NCBI RefSeq assembly: GCF_003185805.1
Contig: NZ_QHJY01000026.1
Coordinates: forward strand, 1 to 55,594
DNA length: 55,594 bases
Origin: Caulobacter sp. D5
GTDB taxonomy: Bacteria; Pseudomonadota; Alphaproteobacteria; Caulobacterales; Caulobacteraceae
Direction of reading: 5' to 3'
Shown here: positions 46,185-54,106 of the stretch, piece by piece
Layout of the letters: every line of letters starts with the position of its first letter
How positions within the stretch are numbered: the first letter of the stretch is position 1
The notes under the pieces: generated by a model
Seen by the model: only the letters and a program-made list of their open reading frames with translations
What the model was told of the DNA's origin: nothing
The model's database searches: none
Translations under genes and position numbers: made by a program

Positions 46185-46679
46185 ATGGAGTCACGTCGAA
46201 AGGCGGGGCCTACGCCCGCGCGTCTGGATCAACTCTCCAGGCGGGCCGTGATGGCAGGTGGCGCGATTACGCCACTGACGGCAGGCTTGCCGGTTCCTGC
46301 GGCACAGGCCGATCCAGCCGTGGCGCTCTGTCAGCGCTGGCTTGCAGCCGACACCGAGCAGCGGCGCCTCCTCAGTGAGTGGAGCCGGCTCGAAGGCTGG
46401 CTGATGCGGAAGATGAATTGGTATCGACTTTCGCCGGAAGAGCAGGCGGCGATCCCCAAGGGCGTGAGACTTAGCGAGATCGACGCTCGCCTCGACGTGC
46501 TTCAGGTCGAGAGGCTCGCGTTGCTGAAGGCCATGCGTCCGACGCCGGCCGCCAGCATCGAGGCAGTGATCGCCAACCTGATGGTGGCGTCCCGCCTAAT
46601 TTTTGAGGAAGACGAGCCAGAAGCGCACGGGCTGATCACGCGGGCCGCGCGCGATCTGGCCGCCTTCTGTGGCAAATGA
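46185..46679 (+). CDS. Tat-signal-like protein A of a four-gene operon
   Basis: A 164-residue protein. The N-terminus has SRRAVMAGGAITPLTAGLPV, a twin-arginine-type leader with a hydrophobic stretch ending VPAAQA, then a helical body with CQRWLAADTEQRRLLSEWSR, LEGWL and DARLDVLQVERLALLKAM. It is related to the protein encoded at 47471, which has the same leader form and the W..L..E helix pattern. The function is unknown. Its stop overlaps the next gene by four bases (ATGA). Confidence 0.7.
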   Translation: MESRRKAGPTPARLDQLSRRAVMAGGAITPLTAGLPVPAAQADPAVALCQRWLAADTEQRRLLSEWSRLEGWLMRKMNWYRLSPEEQAAIPKGVRLSEIDARLDVLQVERLALLKAMRPTPAASIEAVIANLMVASRLIFEEDEPEAHGLITRAARDLAAFCGK

Positions 46680-47140
46680 CTTGCAGCGGGCCCCGTAGGC
46701 GCGACGGCGCTGACCGCCCGCTCGCGGCGACATTCCGGCGCAACGCCGCGAGCTTCCATCTGTCAGCCGAGCACGCGCTGGAGCGCCATCCCGAAGGAAC
46801 GCGCTATCACCTTGCCATCGCTATCGAACTGGCGCTCAAGGCCTATCTGCTCGACCGTGGCATCACCGACGACTGGAACCGGATCCAAATCCGCCACGAC
46901 CTCGTGAAAGCGCTGAGGTCGGCCAGGCGGGCGGGCTTCCGGATTGAGCCCGCCGGGCTTGCGGATCTCGCCGCGCTGTTAAGTCCATTCTACCAAACCC
47001 ACACCATCGCGCGCATGCCGGCGGAGAGCATCGCGGCGGCGAACTGGGCGCAGGCCTGCCAGATCGTGCGGACGCTGATCGACGCCGTCGAAGCTGCCGC
47101 GACCTGGGGTGAGGCCGATGGCGGGGGAGATCGCCGATGA
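46676..47140 (+). CDS. HEPN-like protein
   Basis: A 154-residue protein whose core FHLSAEHALERH, YHLAIAIELALKAYLLDRG and RHDLVKALRSA matches the helical HEPN pattern. RIQIRH (R69-H74) gives an R-x4-H, the arrangement used by HEPN ribonucleases, though it may also be structural. HEPN proteins are often RNases or partners of nucleotidyltransferases. It overlaps its neighbours on both sides by ATGA, so the operon is tightly coupled. Confidence 0.65.
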   Translation: MTCSGPRRRDGADRPLAATFRRNAASFHLSAEHALERHPEGTRYHLAIAIELALKAYLLDRGITDDWNRIQIRHDLVKALRSARRAGFRIEPAGLADLAALLSPFYQTHTIARMPAESIAAANWAQACQIVRTLIDAVEAAATWGEADGGGDRR

Positions 47141-47478
47141 CTCCCCTTCGATTTTTGTGGCCCCTGAGCTCGAGCCAGTGGTGGCGCTGGCGGCATCCAA
47201 GTCTGTGGCGCGGCCGAACCTTCGACCCGCACAATGCCGGACAGGTGATGTCCTATGCGGTGATGCGGCTGCCGACGCGGACGCGCGACGTCTTCCTGCT
47301 CAATGCCGTCAAGGCGCTCGATTACGGCTTCATCGCCCGCCACATGGGCCTGTCGGTCGGCGAGGTCCAGGCGCATTTGGCGCGCGCGTTGGTCGAGGTT
47401 TCTCGCACGGTCGACCTGATCGAGCGCAGCCGGCCCGCCCCACGCTCACCGCCCAGTTCGGAGCTTTTCGATGCCTAA
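47137..47478 (+). CDS. Sigma-factor region-4-like protein
   Basis: A 113-residue protein. AVMRLPTRTRDVFLLNAVKA, LDYGFIARHMGLSVGEVQAH and LARALVEVSR correspond to sigma-70 region 4, which contacts the -35 element; regions 2 and 3 are absent. Such stand-alone proteins occur on mobile elements in Caulobacterales and sphingomonads. The role could be as a DNA-binding regulator. It overlaps the HEPN gene by four bases and the following gene by eight. Confidence 0.75.
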   Translation: MTPLRFLWPLSSSQWWRWRHPSLWRGRTFDPHNAGQVMSYAVMRLPTRTRDVFLLNAVKALDYGFIARHMGLSVGEVQAHLARALVEVSRTVDLIERSRPAPRSPPSSELFDA

Positions 47479-47968
47479 GGACAAGGGGCCTTTGCCGATC
47501 TCTCGCCGCGTCGTCATCGGCGCCGCCAGCGCCGCGCCCGTGATGGCCGGCGCCAATGTCGGTGCGGCTGCGGTGAGCCCGGTCGTTACGCGCTGCGCCG
47601 AATGGCTGGCGCTCGACGCCGAGATCGGCCGTCTGCTTTCTCGATGGTCGGATCTGGAAACCATTCTCGTCGAGCAGAAGCGCTGGGAGCGCATGACGCC
47701 CGAGGAGCGGGTGGCGCTGTCTCCCACCGAGGAGATGGACGCCATCGACGAGGAGCTAAAGCCGTTGTTCGATCGTCAGCGCGACTGGCTCGACGGGCTG
47801 GCCGTGTTGCGGTCCTCCGAATTGAAGGGCGCGGTCGCCAAGCTGGAGGTGGCGCTGCAGGTGATGATCCACCAGCAGGGCGACGGCTATGACCTCTTCA
47901 AGTCGGCGATGGTAGACCTGCGCATCACCCGTTGTCCCAACTGTGGGACGCCGACCTGCGGCGGCTAG
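47471..47968 (+). CDS. Tat-signal-like protein B, related to the first gene of the operon
   Basis: A 165-residue protein. The leader ISRRVVIGAASAAPVMAGAN carries two arginines before a hydrophobic stretch, and the body shows CAEWLALDAEIGRLLSRWSD, LETIL and ERMTPEERVAL, matching the layout of the protein at 46185 (CQRW..., RLSPEEQAAI). It ends in CPNCGTPTCGG, a possible metal site that the first protein lacks. Function unknown. It is the last gene of the overlapping set. Confidence 0.7.
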   Translation: MPKDKGPLPISRRVVIGAASAAPVMAGANVGAAAVSPVVTRCAEWLALDAEIGRLLSRWSDLETILVEQKRWERMTPEERVALSPTEEMDAIDEELKPLFDRQRDWLDGLAVLRSSELKGAVAKLEVALQVMIHQQGDGYDLFKSAMVDLRITRCPNCGTPTCGG

Positions 47969-48098
47969 GTCTTCCCCCCCGGTGTGTCGACTACCCTCCG
48001 CGCCGCCGGCTTCCTCTCCCGTGGCGGGAGCCAGGACCGGAACGGTCGGTGCTCGCCCTGGAGCGCTTGGAGAGCGTCTGCCGGGCGGGATGGTGCGG

Positions 48099-48156
48099 GT
48101 CAAGGGCGGCTTCGCCGTCGCTCCGCGATGCGCGCCCAAGGGCGCGCACCCTTGAC
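48099..48156. repeat. Inverted repeat between the small operon and traD
   Basis: GTCAAGGG (48099-48106) and CCCTTGAC (48149-48156) are inverted around a second palindrome TGCGCGCC-CAA-GGGCGCGCA (48129-48148 region). It lies downstream of both converging operons and may terminate them. No gene is seen in 47,969-48,250. Confidence 0.5.
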
Positions 48157-48250
48157 GCGCGCCAGCCCGTCCGGCCCTTGTTCCACCATGCGATCCAGGG
48201 CGTATGGTCTCCGAGGGGAGGGCGGTCGGCGCCCGTGATGGGGATCGGCC

Positions 48251-48481
48251 TCAGCCCTGGCCGTTCTTGGCCTCGGCCTCCGCCTCAAACGCCCGCTTCC
48301 CGCCGCGCCGCCAGAGCGCCAGGGTGTGCTCGGCATCAGCGCCCTTGAGCATCGCCGCTAAGGTCAGGAAGGCGCCGTAGAGCGCGGCGCGATCGTCGCG
48401 GGTGAGATCAACGAGGCCGGCCTTTTGCACGAGGCCGCCCAGTTCGATCAGGTGACGGATCCGCTCACGCCGCTTCACCAC
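48251..48481 (-). CDS. traD: Conjugal transfer protein TraD, start uncertain
   Basis: A small protein of the Ti-plasmid-type TraD family: VKRRERIRHLIELGGLVQKA, GLVDLTRDDRAALYGAFLTL, then an acidic tail. The frame's first allowed start gives 76 residues (GTG). Coding-like sequence EAERRTTAARHRLEARRARL and DTRAWV continues upstream in the same frame to about 48,545, overlapping the end of traC without an ATG, so the real start may be a rare codon or the 5' end may be altered. TraD proteins accompany TraC and the relaxase at the transfer origin. Confidence 0.75.
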   Translation of the reverse strand: MVKRRERIRHLIELGGLVQKAGLVDLTRDDRAALYGAFLTLAAMLKGADAEHTLALWRRGGKRAFEAEAEAKNGQG

Positions 48482-48554
48482 CCAGGCCCGCGTGTCGAGC
48501 CGGGCGCGCCGGGCTTCCAGGCGATGGCGCGCGGCTGTTGTGCGCCGCTCTGCC

Positions 48555-48836
48555 TCATTGGTCGCCGCCAGCGCCTGGCGCAGCGTCCGAACGTGCGGGC
48601 TCGCCCTTGCCGCCGCGAAAGAACTCCGCGCCGCGCTTCCTCCAGGCTTGCTTGCGCGCGTCGTCTCCAGCGTCGGTGAGACCCAGCAGCCCGCCGGCCA
48701 GGGTCTCGACGTCGAAGGCGTCGGCGCCGGTGGCGATCACCAGCTCGCCAAGCTGCCTGACCTTGCGATCCTTCAGCGTCTTGGCCTTGTCTTCGAGGCT
48801 CTTGAGCTCTGCATCGAAGTCACGGGGTTTGCGCAT
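48555..48836 (-). CDS. traC: Conjugal transfer protein TraC
   Basis: A 93-residue TraC-family protein: RKPRDFDAELKSLEDKAKTL, KDRKVRQLGELVIATGADA and LAGGLLGLTDA form the conserved body, and WRKRGAEFFRG follows. As in Ti-type elements it lies beside the origin of transfer and is divergent from traA. It is a likely accessory of the relaxosome. The ATG at 48836 is the only good start. Confidence 0.85.
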   Translation of the reverse strand: MRKPRDFDAELKSLEDKAKTLKDRKVRQLGELVIATGADAFDVETLAGGLLGLTDAGDDARKQAWRKRGAEFFRGGKGEPARSDAAPGAGGDQ

Positions 48837-48933
48837 CGCAGTCTCCTTCGATTGCGGAATGCGCTCAGGATAAAACAGCGGGCCCTGGAATGCTGTAAGG
48901 TCGCCGGAGCAGACTGGGACGGCCCGGTCCCTC

Positions 48934-48980
48934 CCGAGATTTTAATCTTGGAGGGCGCGCTTATACGTCGTGCCGACGTG
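48934..48980. other. Origin of transfer (oriT), Ti/RSF1010-like nick region
   Basis: GGGCGCGCTTATACGTCG (48953-48970) resembles the nick region of Ti-plasmid oriT (GGGCGCAATTATACGTCG). ACGTCG-TGC-CGACGT (48965-48979) is a perfect inverted repeat next to it, and GAGATT-TT-AATCTT is a second, imperfect one just upstream. The site lies between divergent traC and traA, where oriT sits on Ti plasmids. Confidence 0.8.
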
Positions 48981-49008
48981 CGCTTGAGGGGGTAAGTGGT
49001 CTGTCGCC

Positions 49009-51867
49009 ATGGCGATCTACCACTTCAGCGTCAAAGTCATCAGCCGCGCCAGCGGGGCCAGCGCCGTGGCCTCGGCCGCCTATCGCTCCGCCAGCCGGCT
49101 GCACGACGAGCGGCTCGATCGCGACCATGACTTCACCGGCAAGAGCGGCGTCGTCCATTCCGAAGTGATGCTGCCGGACGGAGCGCCCGAGCAGCTTTCC
49201 GACCAAGCCACGCTGTGGAACACCGTCGAGGCCGGCGAAAAGCGCAAGGACGCCCAGCTCTCGCGCGAGGTCGAGTTTGCCATCCCCCGCGAGATGGACC
49301 AGGTCCAAGGCATCGCCTTGGCCCGCGACTTCGTCCAGCGCGAGATGGTCGATCGCGGCATGGTCGCCGATCTCAATGTGCATTGGGACATCGGCCCTGA
49401 TGGCCTGGCGAAACCGCACGCCCACGTCATGTTGTCGATGCGCGAAGTTGGCGAGGAGGGCTTCGGCGCCAAGGTCCGCGACTGGAACCGCACCGAACTG
49501 GTCGAGCACTGGCGAGAAGCCTGGGCCGACCACGTCAATGAGCGGCTCGCCTCGCTCGACATCGACGCGCGGATCGATCACCGCAGCCTGGAAGACCAGG
49601 GCATCGAGCTTGAGCCGCAGAACAAGATCGGCCCCGCGGCCGGGCGTATGGCCGGCGAGGGCCTGGAGGCCGAACGGCTCGAAGATCATCGGCGGATCGC
49701 GCGGGAGAATGGCGACAAGATCATCGCCGATCCGCGCATCGCGCTGGACGCAATCACCCACCAGCAAGCGACGTTCACCCGCCAGGATCTGGCCAAGTTC
49801 ATTCACCGCCACTCGGACGGCAAGGAGCAGTTCGATCGCGCCATGAGCGCGGTGCAGGCCTCGCCCGAGATGGTGGCGCTGGGCCAGGACGGCCACGGCC
49901 AGGATCGCTTCACCAGCCGCGAGATGCTCGCCGTCGAGGATCGGCTGCATCGCGCCAGTGAGTTGATGGCCCAGCGCGGGGCGCACGAAGTCAGTCAGCT
50001 GCAACAGCGGCGCGCCTTGGCGCAGGCAGGCGAGCGGGGGCTTGTCCTTTCCGGCGAGCAGAGGGCGGCGTTCGAGCACGTCACCGAAGGTCGGGATCTG
50101 GGGGTCATCGTCGGCTATGCCGGCACGGGCAAGTCGGCGCTCTTGGGCGTGGCGCGGGAGGCCTGGGAGGACGCCGGCTACCGCGTCCAGGGCCTGGCGC
50201 TGTCGGGCATCGCCGCCGAGAACCTGGAAGGGGGATCGGGCATCGTCTCGCGCACCATCGCCAGCCTTGAGCATCAATGGAAGCAGGATCGCGAGTTGCT
50301 CGACGCGCGCGACGTGCTGGTGATCGACGAGGCCGGCATGATCGGCTCGCGGCAGATGGAGCGCTTGCTGTCGACCGCCGAGAAGGCCGGGGCCAAAGTG
50401 GTGCTGGTCGGCGATCCCGAGCAGCTCCAGGCCATCGAGGCCGGCGCGGCGTTCCGCTCGATTGCCGAGCGTCATAGCCACGTCGAGATTACTCAGGTCC
50501 GTCGCCAGCATGAGGACTGGCAGCGCGACGCCACGCGGCATCTGGCCACCGGTCGGACGGGCGAGGCGCTCGCGGCCTACGAGGCGCGGGGCATGGTCCA
50601 CGCCGCGCAGACCCGCGACCAGGCGCGCGAGGACCTGGTCGAGCGCTGGGATCGCCATCGGGTCGCCGAGCCGGACAAGAGCCGGATTATCCTCACCCAC
50701 ACCAACGATGAGGTGCGCGATCTCAATCTGACGGCCCGCGAGCGCCTGCGTCAGGCCGGCGCCTTAGGCGAGGACGTGACGGTCAAGGCCGAGCGGGGCG
50801 AGCGGGCGTTCGCCACCGGCGACCGGCTGATGTTCCTGAAGAACGATCGCGGGCTGGGCGTGAAGAACGGCATGCTTGGGGAGATCGAACAGGTCTCGCC
50901 GACGCAGATGAGCGTGCGGCTCGACGTCGGGCGATCGGTCGTCTTTGACCTGAAGGACTACGCCCAAGTCGATCACGGCTATGCGGCCACCATCCATAAG
51001 AGCCAGGGCGTCACGGTTGACCGCGCCCATGTGCTGGCGACGCCCGGTTTGGATCGCCACGGCGCCTATGTCGCTCTCTCGCGTCACCGCGACAGCGTGC
51101 AGATCCACTACGGCCGCGACGAGTTCGAGGATCTGGGCAAGCTGACCCGAGTCCTCTCGCGCGAGCGGGCCAAGGACATGGCCAGCGATTTCGCGGAGCG
51201 CCGCGACATCCACGTGCCGGCGTCGGTGCGACCGAAGGCGCCGCCGCAGCGCGAGCGCGGGATGTTCGCCGGCTTCAAGCCGGCTAGCCCGGTGCGGGAG
51301 CCGGCGGCGGCGGCGCGGGGCGTTGGCCAGTTCGACCAGCATCGCGCGATCGAGCGCCATGCGCGCGCCGCGGTCGACGTCATGCGGATGGACGAGCGCG
51401 GTCTGCCGGTCCTGGCCCACCAGCGGAGGGCGCTGGAGGAGGCGCGACAGGCGCTGGGGAAGATCAGTCCGCACGCCGCCAAGGATCTGGAGCGGGCCTA
51501 TGTCCGCGATCCGGCCATGGCCGGCGAGACCGCCGCAGGGCGCACGCAGCGGGCCATCCGGGTTCTGCAGCTGGAGGCCGAGGTGCGGGCCGATCCGCGT
51601 TTGCGGGCCGATCGGTTCGTGGAGCGTTGGCAGGGCCTGGAGCGGCAGCGCACGGCGCTACATCGCGTTGGCGACATGAGCGGCGCGGGCCAGGTCAAGG
51701 CGCGCCTGGGCGACATGGCCAAGAGCCTGCAGCGCGATCCGCAGGTGGAGTCGCTGCTTCGCGGCCGGCGGGCCGAGCTTGGCCTGCCGCCGGAGATGGG
51801 GCGCAGCGTCAGGCAAGGGCTGATCGAATGCCTCGGCATCGGCCGAGGGCGCGGGCTTGGCATCTAG
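49009..51867 (+). CDS. traA: TraA-type conjugative relaxase-helicase
   Basis: A 952-residue relaxase that nicks oriT, stays bound to the 5' end and unwinds the transferred strand. The N-terminal MobA/MobL domain has Y25 (SAAYRSASRL) in the place of the nucleophile and KPHAHVMLS with the metal-binding histidines (H137, H139). The TraI-like helicase follows: GYAGTGKSA (369-377, K375), VLVIDEAGM, LVGDPEQLQAIEAG, YAATIHKSQGVTVD and YVALSRHRD. The C-terminal region is helical. Ti-type TraA proteins are about 1,100 residues, so this is a shorter member. The ATG at 49009 begins MAIYHFSVKVISR as in relatives. Confidence 0.93.
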   Translation: MAIYHFSVKVISRASGASAVASAAYRSASRLHDERLDRDHDFTGKSGVVHSEVMLPDGAPEQLSDQATLWNTVEAGEKRKDAQLSREVEFAIPREMDQVQGIALARDFVQREMVDRGMVADLNVHWDIGPDGLAKPHAHVMLSMREVGEEGFGAKVRDWNRTELVEHWREAWADHVNERLASLDIDARIDHRSLEDQGIELEPQNKIGPAAGRMAGEGLEAERLEDHRRIARENGDKIIADPRIALDAITHQQATFTRQDLAKFIHRHSDGKEQFDRAMSAVQASPEMVALGQDGHGQDRFTSREMLAVEDRLHRASELMAQRGAHEVSQLQQRRALAQAGERGLVLSGEQRAAFEHVTEGRDLGVIVGYAGTGKSALLGVAREAWEDAGYRVQGLALSGIAAENLEGGSGIVSRTIASLEHQWKQDRELLDARDVLVIDEAGMIGSRQMERLLSTAEKAGAKVVLVGDPEQLQAIEAGAAFRSIAERHSHVEITQVRRQHEDWQRDATRHLATGRTGEALAAYEARGMVHAAQTRDQAREDLVERWDRHRVAEPDKSRIILTHTNDEVRDLNLTARERLRQAGALGEDVTVKAERGERAFATGDRLMFLKNDRGLGVKNGMLGEIEQVSPTQMSVRLDVGRSVVFDLKDYAQVDHGYAATIHKSQGVTVDRAHVLATPGLDRHGAYVALSRHRDSVQIHYGRDEFEDLGKLTRVLSRERAKDMASDFAERRDIHVPASVRPKAPPQRERGMFAGFKPASPVREPAAAARGVGQFDQHRAIERHARAAVDVMRMDERGLPVLAHQRRALEEARQALGKISPHAAKDLERAYVRDPAMAGETAAGRTQRAIRVLQLEAEVRADPRLRADRFVERWQGLERQRTALHRVGDMSGAGQVKARLGDMAKSLQRDPQVESLLRGRRAELGLPPEMGRSVRQGLIECLGIGRGRGLGI

Positions 51868-51873
51868 GAGGCG

Positions 51874-52566
51874 ATGATGGAGCACGAGATCGGATCAGAG
51901 GCGCAGGGCGATCCGGCCGCGGCGGCGTTCGAGGCGCTGCGGCGGGAGGTGGCGTTGCTGAACGTCGCGGTGGCGGGGCTGGCGGCCGAGCGGGCGGCGG
52001 CGCCCGATTACAGCGAGACGTTGGGTGAGATTTATAAAGGCTTGTCGGTGGTGGGGGCGCGGCTGGGGAAAGTGATGGCCAGTCCGGCCTTGGCGCTCAG
52101 CCCTGCGGAGGTGGCGCGACAGATCGCGGCGGCGGGCGAGGAGGCGCGGCGGCAGGACCGGGCGACGCTCAACCAAGCGCAGGAGGGTCTGCGGCGGGCG
52201 ACGGGTGATCTCGACGCGTGGGTCGATCGGGCGCGGCTGGCGAGCGTTCAGAACTGGCGGTTGGTGCAGGCAGCGGTGGCTGGGTTGCTGGTCGGGGCCG
52301 TTCTCGGCGTCTTGCTGCCTAATGTCGTGGCGCGGGCGGCGCCCGAGCGGTGGGCGTGGCCGGAGAAGAGGGCGGCGCATGTCCTGCGGCGGGATCTGTG
52401 GTCGGCGGGCGAGCGGTTGCTACAGACCGCCGACGCTGGGAGATGGCGCGACAGTCGAATAGGTGGGCGGATCGTTGCCCAGAACCGTCAGGCACTTGCC
52501 GTATGCGCTAAGCGCGCTGCAGCATCCAAGTCCAAACGGTCTTGCGTAACCAGACTAGCGCTATGA
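51874..52566 (+). CDS. DUF6118 protein
   Basis: A 230-residue protein of the DUF6118 type found beside TraA on alphaproteobacterial mobile elements: DPAAAAFEALRREVALLNVA and VAGLAAERAAAPDYSETLGE form an N-terminal coiled region. AEVARQIAAAGEEARRQDRA and a transmembrane helix (LVQAAVAGLLVGAVLGVLLP, about 130-150) come next, then a basic tail. AGGAGG overlaps the traA stop and precedes ATGATG, so the start may be 51874 or 51877. The last 40 residues look unusual (KRAAASKSKRS) and may reflect a 3' end replaced by other DNA. Confidence 0.75.
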   Translation: MMEHEIGSEAQGDPAAAAFEALRREVALLNVAVAGLAAERAAAPDYSETLGEIYKGLSVVGARLGKVMASPALALSPAEVARQIAAAGEEARRQDRATLNQAQEGLRRATGDLDAWVDRARLASVQNWRLVQAAVAGLLVGAVLGVLLPNVVARAAPERWAWPEKRAAHVLRRDLWSAGERLLQTADAGRWRDSRIGGRIVAQNRQALAVCAKRAAASKSKRSCVTRLAL

Positions 52567-52601
52567 GACTAGGCGGTCTGCTGGCAATGTCGGCTTTGCA
52601 A

Positions 52602-53459
52602 TCACAGCGTGGGAAAATCGACGATCTGCGGCCGTCCGGAGAGACGGCCTGCGCCGGTGTAGGGCAGGCAGTTGGTAAGCGCCGCGATGGCGCGAGCTTC
52701 AGCGATCAGCCGCGCGTCGCTGGGGCGGGCGTTGTCGGGCCGCAAGATTTTTGGTGGGCTGGCGATCTGGCCTCCTGCGTCCAAAATGACCTCCAGCCTC
52801 ACCGCGACACCCGAGCGTCCGGGCAGCTTCTTCCAGCACGGCTCAACGAAGCCGAATAGGCCGCCCGCACCGGCGCCCTTGCCGCTGGTCGGCGCTGATG
52901 ACCGCGGGCCGGCTGAGGGCTGGGCGACTTGGCCGTCGCGGTTCCGTCCCGCGCCTTGCCCTCCGTCGTCGCGCTCTACCTTTCCCTCGCCGACACCTTC
53001 GGCGTCGCCGTGGCTGCGTTCGGCGCGGGCCGCTTCCACTGCATCGAGCAAGCTGCGCGCGCTGACGCGCGACTGGTCTTGAGAGAGAGGGATAGCGATT
53101 GCGGGATCGGCCTGGCGGAGCCTGGCCAGCAACTGCGCCACCTGGGCCGCGTGGGTCTGGGCCGGATCAGGCTGCTCGGCGCCCGCGCGGCCGGAAAGTT
53201 CCACCGCCACGTAGGGTTCGACCGGCCCTTCGGCCTCGCCGCCGCCGGCGGCGGCCAGTTCGCCTCCCGGCCGGCCGAATATCGCCAGCAGCAGAACCGC
53301 GTGCAATGCGACGGACGTCATTAACGCCAGGGCGTCGCGCCTATTAAGTTTTCGAGGGGCGCGAGCGTTTGGAGTGAAGCTCAAGGCGAGTAACCACTGG
53401 TTGCGCGCCGGGCTTATATGATTGAGGACCTGTTCGGAAGTTCTTGTGTGTGGGAGCAA
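52602..53459 (-). CDS. TonB/TolA-like protein
   Basis: A 285-residue envelope protein. A basic segment (RKLNRRDALAL) and one transmembrane helix MTSVALHAVLLLAIF near residues 47-61 are followed by a Gly/Ala/Glu-rich linker. The C-terminal domain KLPGRSGVAVRLEVILDAGG and ARAIAALTNCLPYTG resembles TonB/TolA C-terminal domains. It may carry energy or make contact across the periplasm. No exbB/exbD is nearby. The first 35 or so residues of the frame may not be translated. Confidence 0.65.
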   Translation of the reverse strand: MLPHTRTSEQVLNHISPARNQWLLALSFTPNARAPRKLNRRDALALMTSVALHAVLLLAIFGRPGGELAAAGGGEAEGPVEPYVAVELSGRAGAEQPDPAQTHAAQVAQLLARLRQADPAIAIPLSQDQSRVSARSLLDAVEAARAERSHGDAEGVGEGKVERDDGGQGAGRNRDGQVAQPSAGPRSSAPTSGKGAGAGGLFGFVEPCWKKLPGRSGVAVRLEVILDAGGQIASPPKILRPDNARPSDARLIAEARAIAALTNCLPYTGAGRLSGRPQIVDFPTL

Positions 53460-54106
53460 CGCGCGCTGGTCCGTAAGATCATCATCGGCGTTTTTCGTCG
53501 CGACCCTCGCGCACCGTCGAGCGGTTCGCCTCAGTCGACGCGCTGGTGGCGCGGGTAATGCTTTTCATGTGCGTGACCCTGCTCTTGGCCGCCGCCCAGG
53601 CACTGCTGCGCCATCTCGCCGACACCGCCACAGTCGCGAGGACGAGACGTCCGGCCGCGGCGACCGCTAGGCGTGGTCGCGTCCGGTGTCGGCGAGGCCC
53701 GCGTCTCTAAAGGATTCTCGTTTGGCTGCGCAGCGGGCGCCTTGAAGAGGAGGCGGCCATGCGCCGTATCGAAGCGATCGGCCGTATGGCGCGGGCCGTG
53801 CTGATCGCCCTGCTGGGCGGGACGATCAGGCTCGTGATGGCAGGTCTGTTGTCGGGTGTGACCGACTTGCTGACGCGGCCTTGCGTTACAGCACGGTTCG
53901 TAAAGCGTCTGCGCTCCCGGTAGGCTTTGCGCGGCAATTGCGCAGGCTGTGGGCGAGATTCAGGTGGCTCGCCGATCACCGAGATGACCAAGTGGCGGTG
54001 CATTTCAAAACATATCGATCGCCGACAAGCTTTGCCATATTGACGCTTTCTGGACTAATTGATTATCCCCAGTTGTGTGTGGCGCTCGTACGCGCTGGGG
54101 GCGGCT
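53460..54106 (+). other. Intergenic stretch with two overlapping micro-ORFs
   Basis: Besides the small gene at 53759 there are two shorter frames: 53418-53558 (46 residues, MIEDLFGSSCVWEQRALVRK) and 53558-53710 (50 residues, MLFMCVTLLLAAAQALLRHL), joined by TAATG. Neither has a clear ribosome site, so they are not called as genes. The rest shows no recognisable coding. Confidence 0.35.
53759..53923 (+). CDS. Possible 54-residue membrane micro-protein
   Basis: ATG at 53759 with AGAGGAGG five bases upstream, an unusually strong ribosome site for this region. The product starts MRRIEAIGRMARAVLIALLG and has a hydrophobic, helix-forming middle (VLIALLGGTIRLVMAGLLSG) with basic ends. It could be a single-pass membrane peptide. 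No family is known, and a chance ORF cannot be excluded. Confidence 0.4.
   Translation: MRRIEAIGRMARAVLIALLGGTIRLVMAGLLSGVTDLLTRPCVTARFVKRLRSR

Noticed and set aside
48961-50700. 579-codon frame antisense to traA, crossing oriT
   Set aside because: It lies opposite a clear relaxase with all motifs, and its own product has no recognisable feature.
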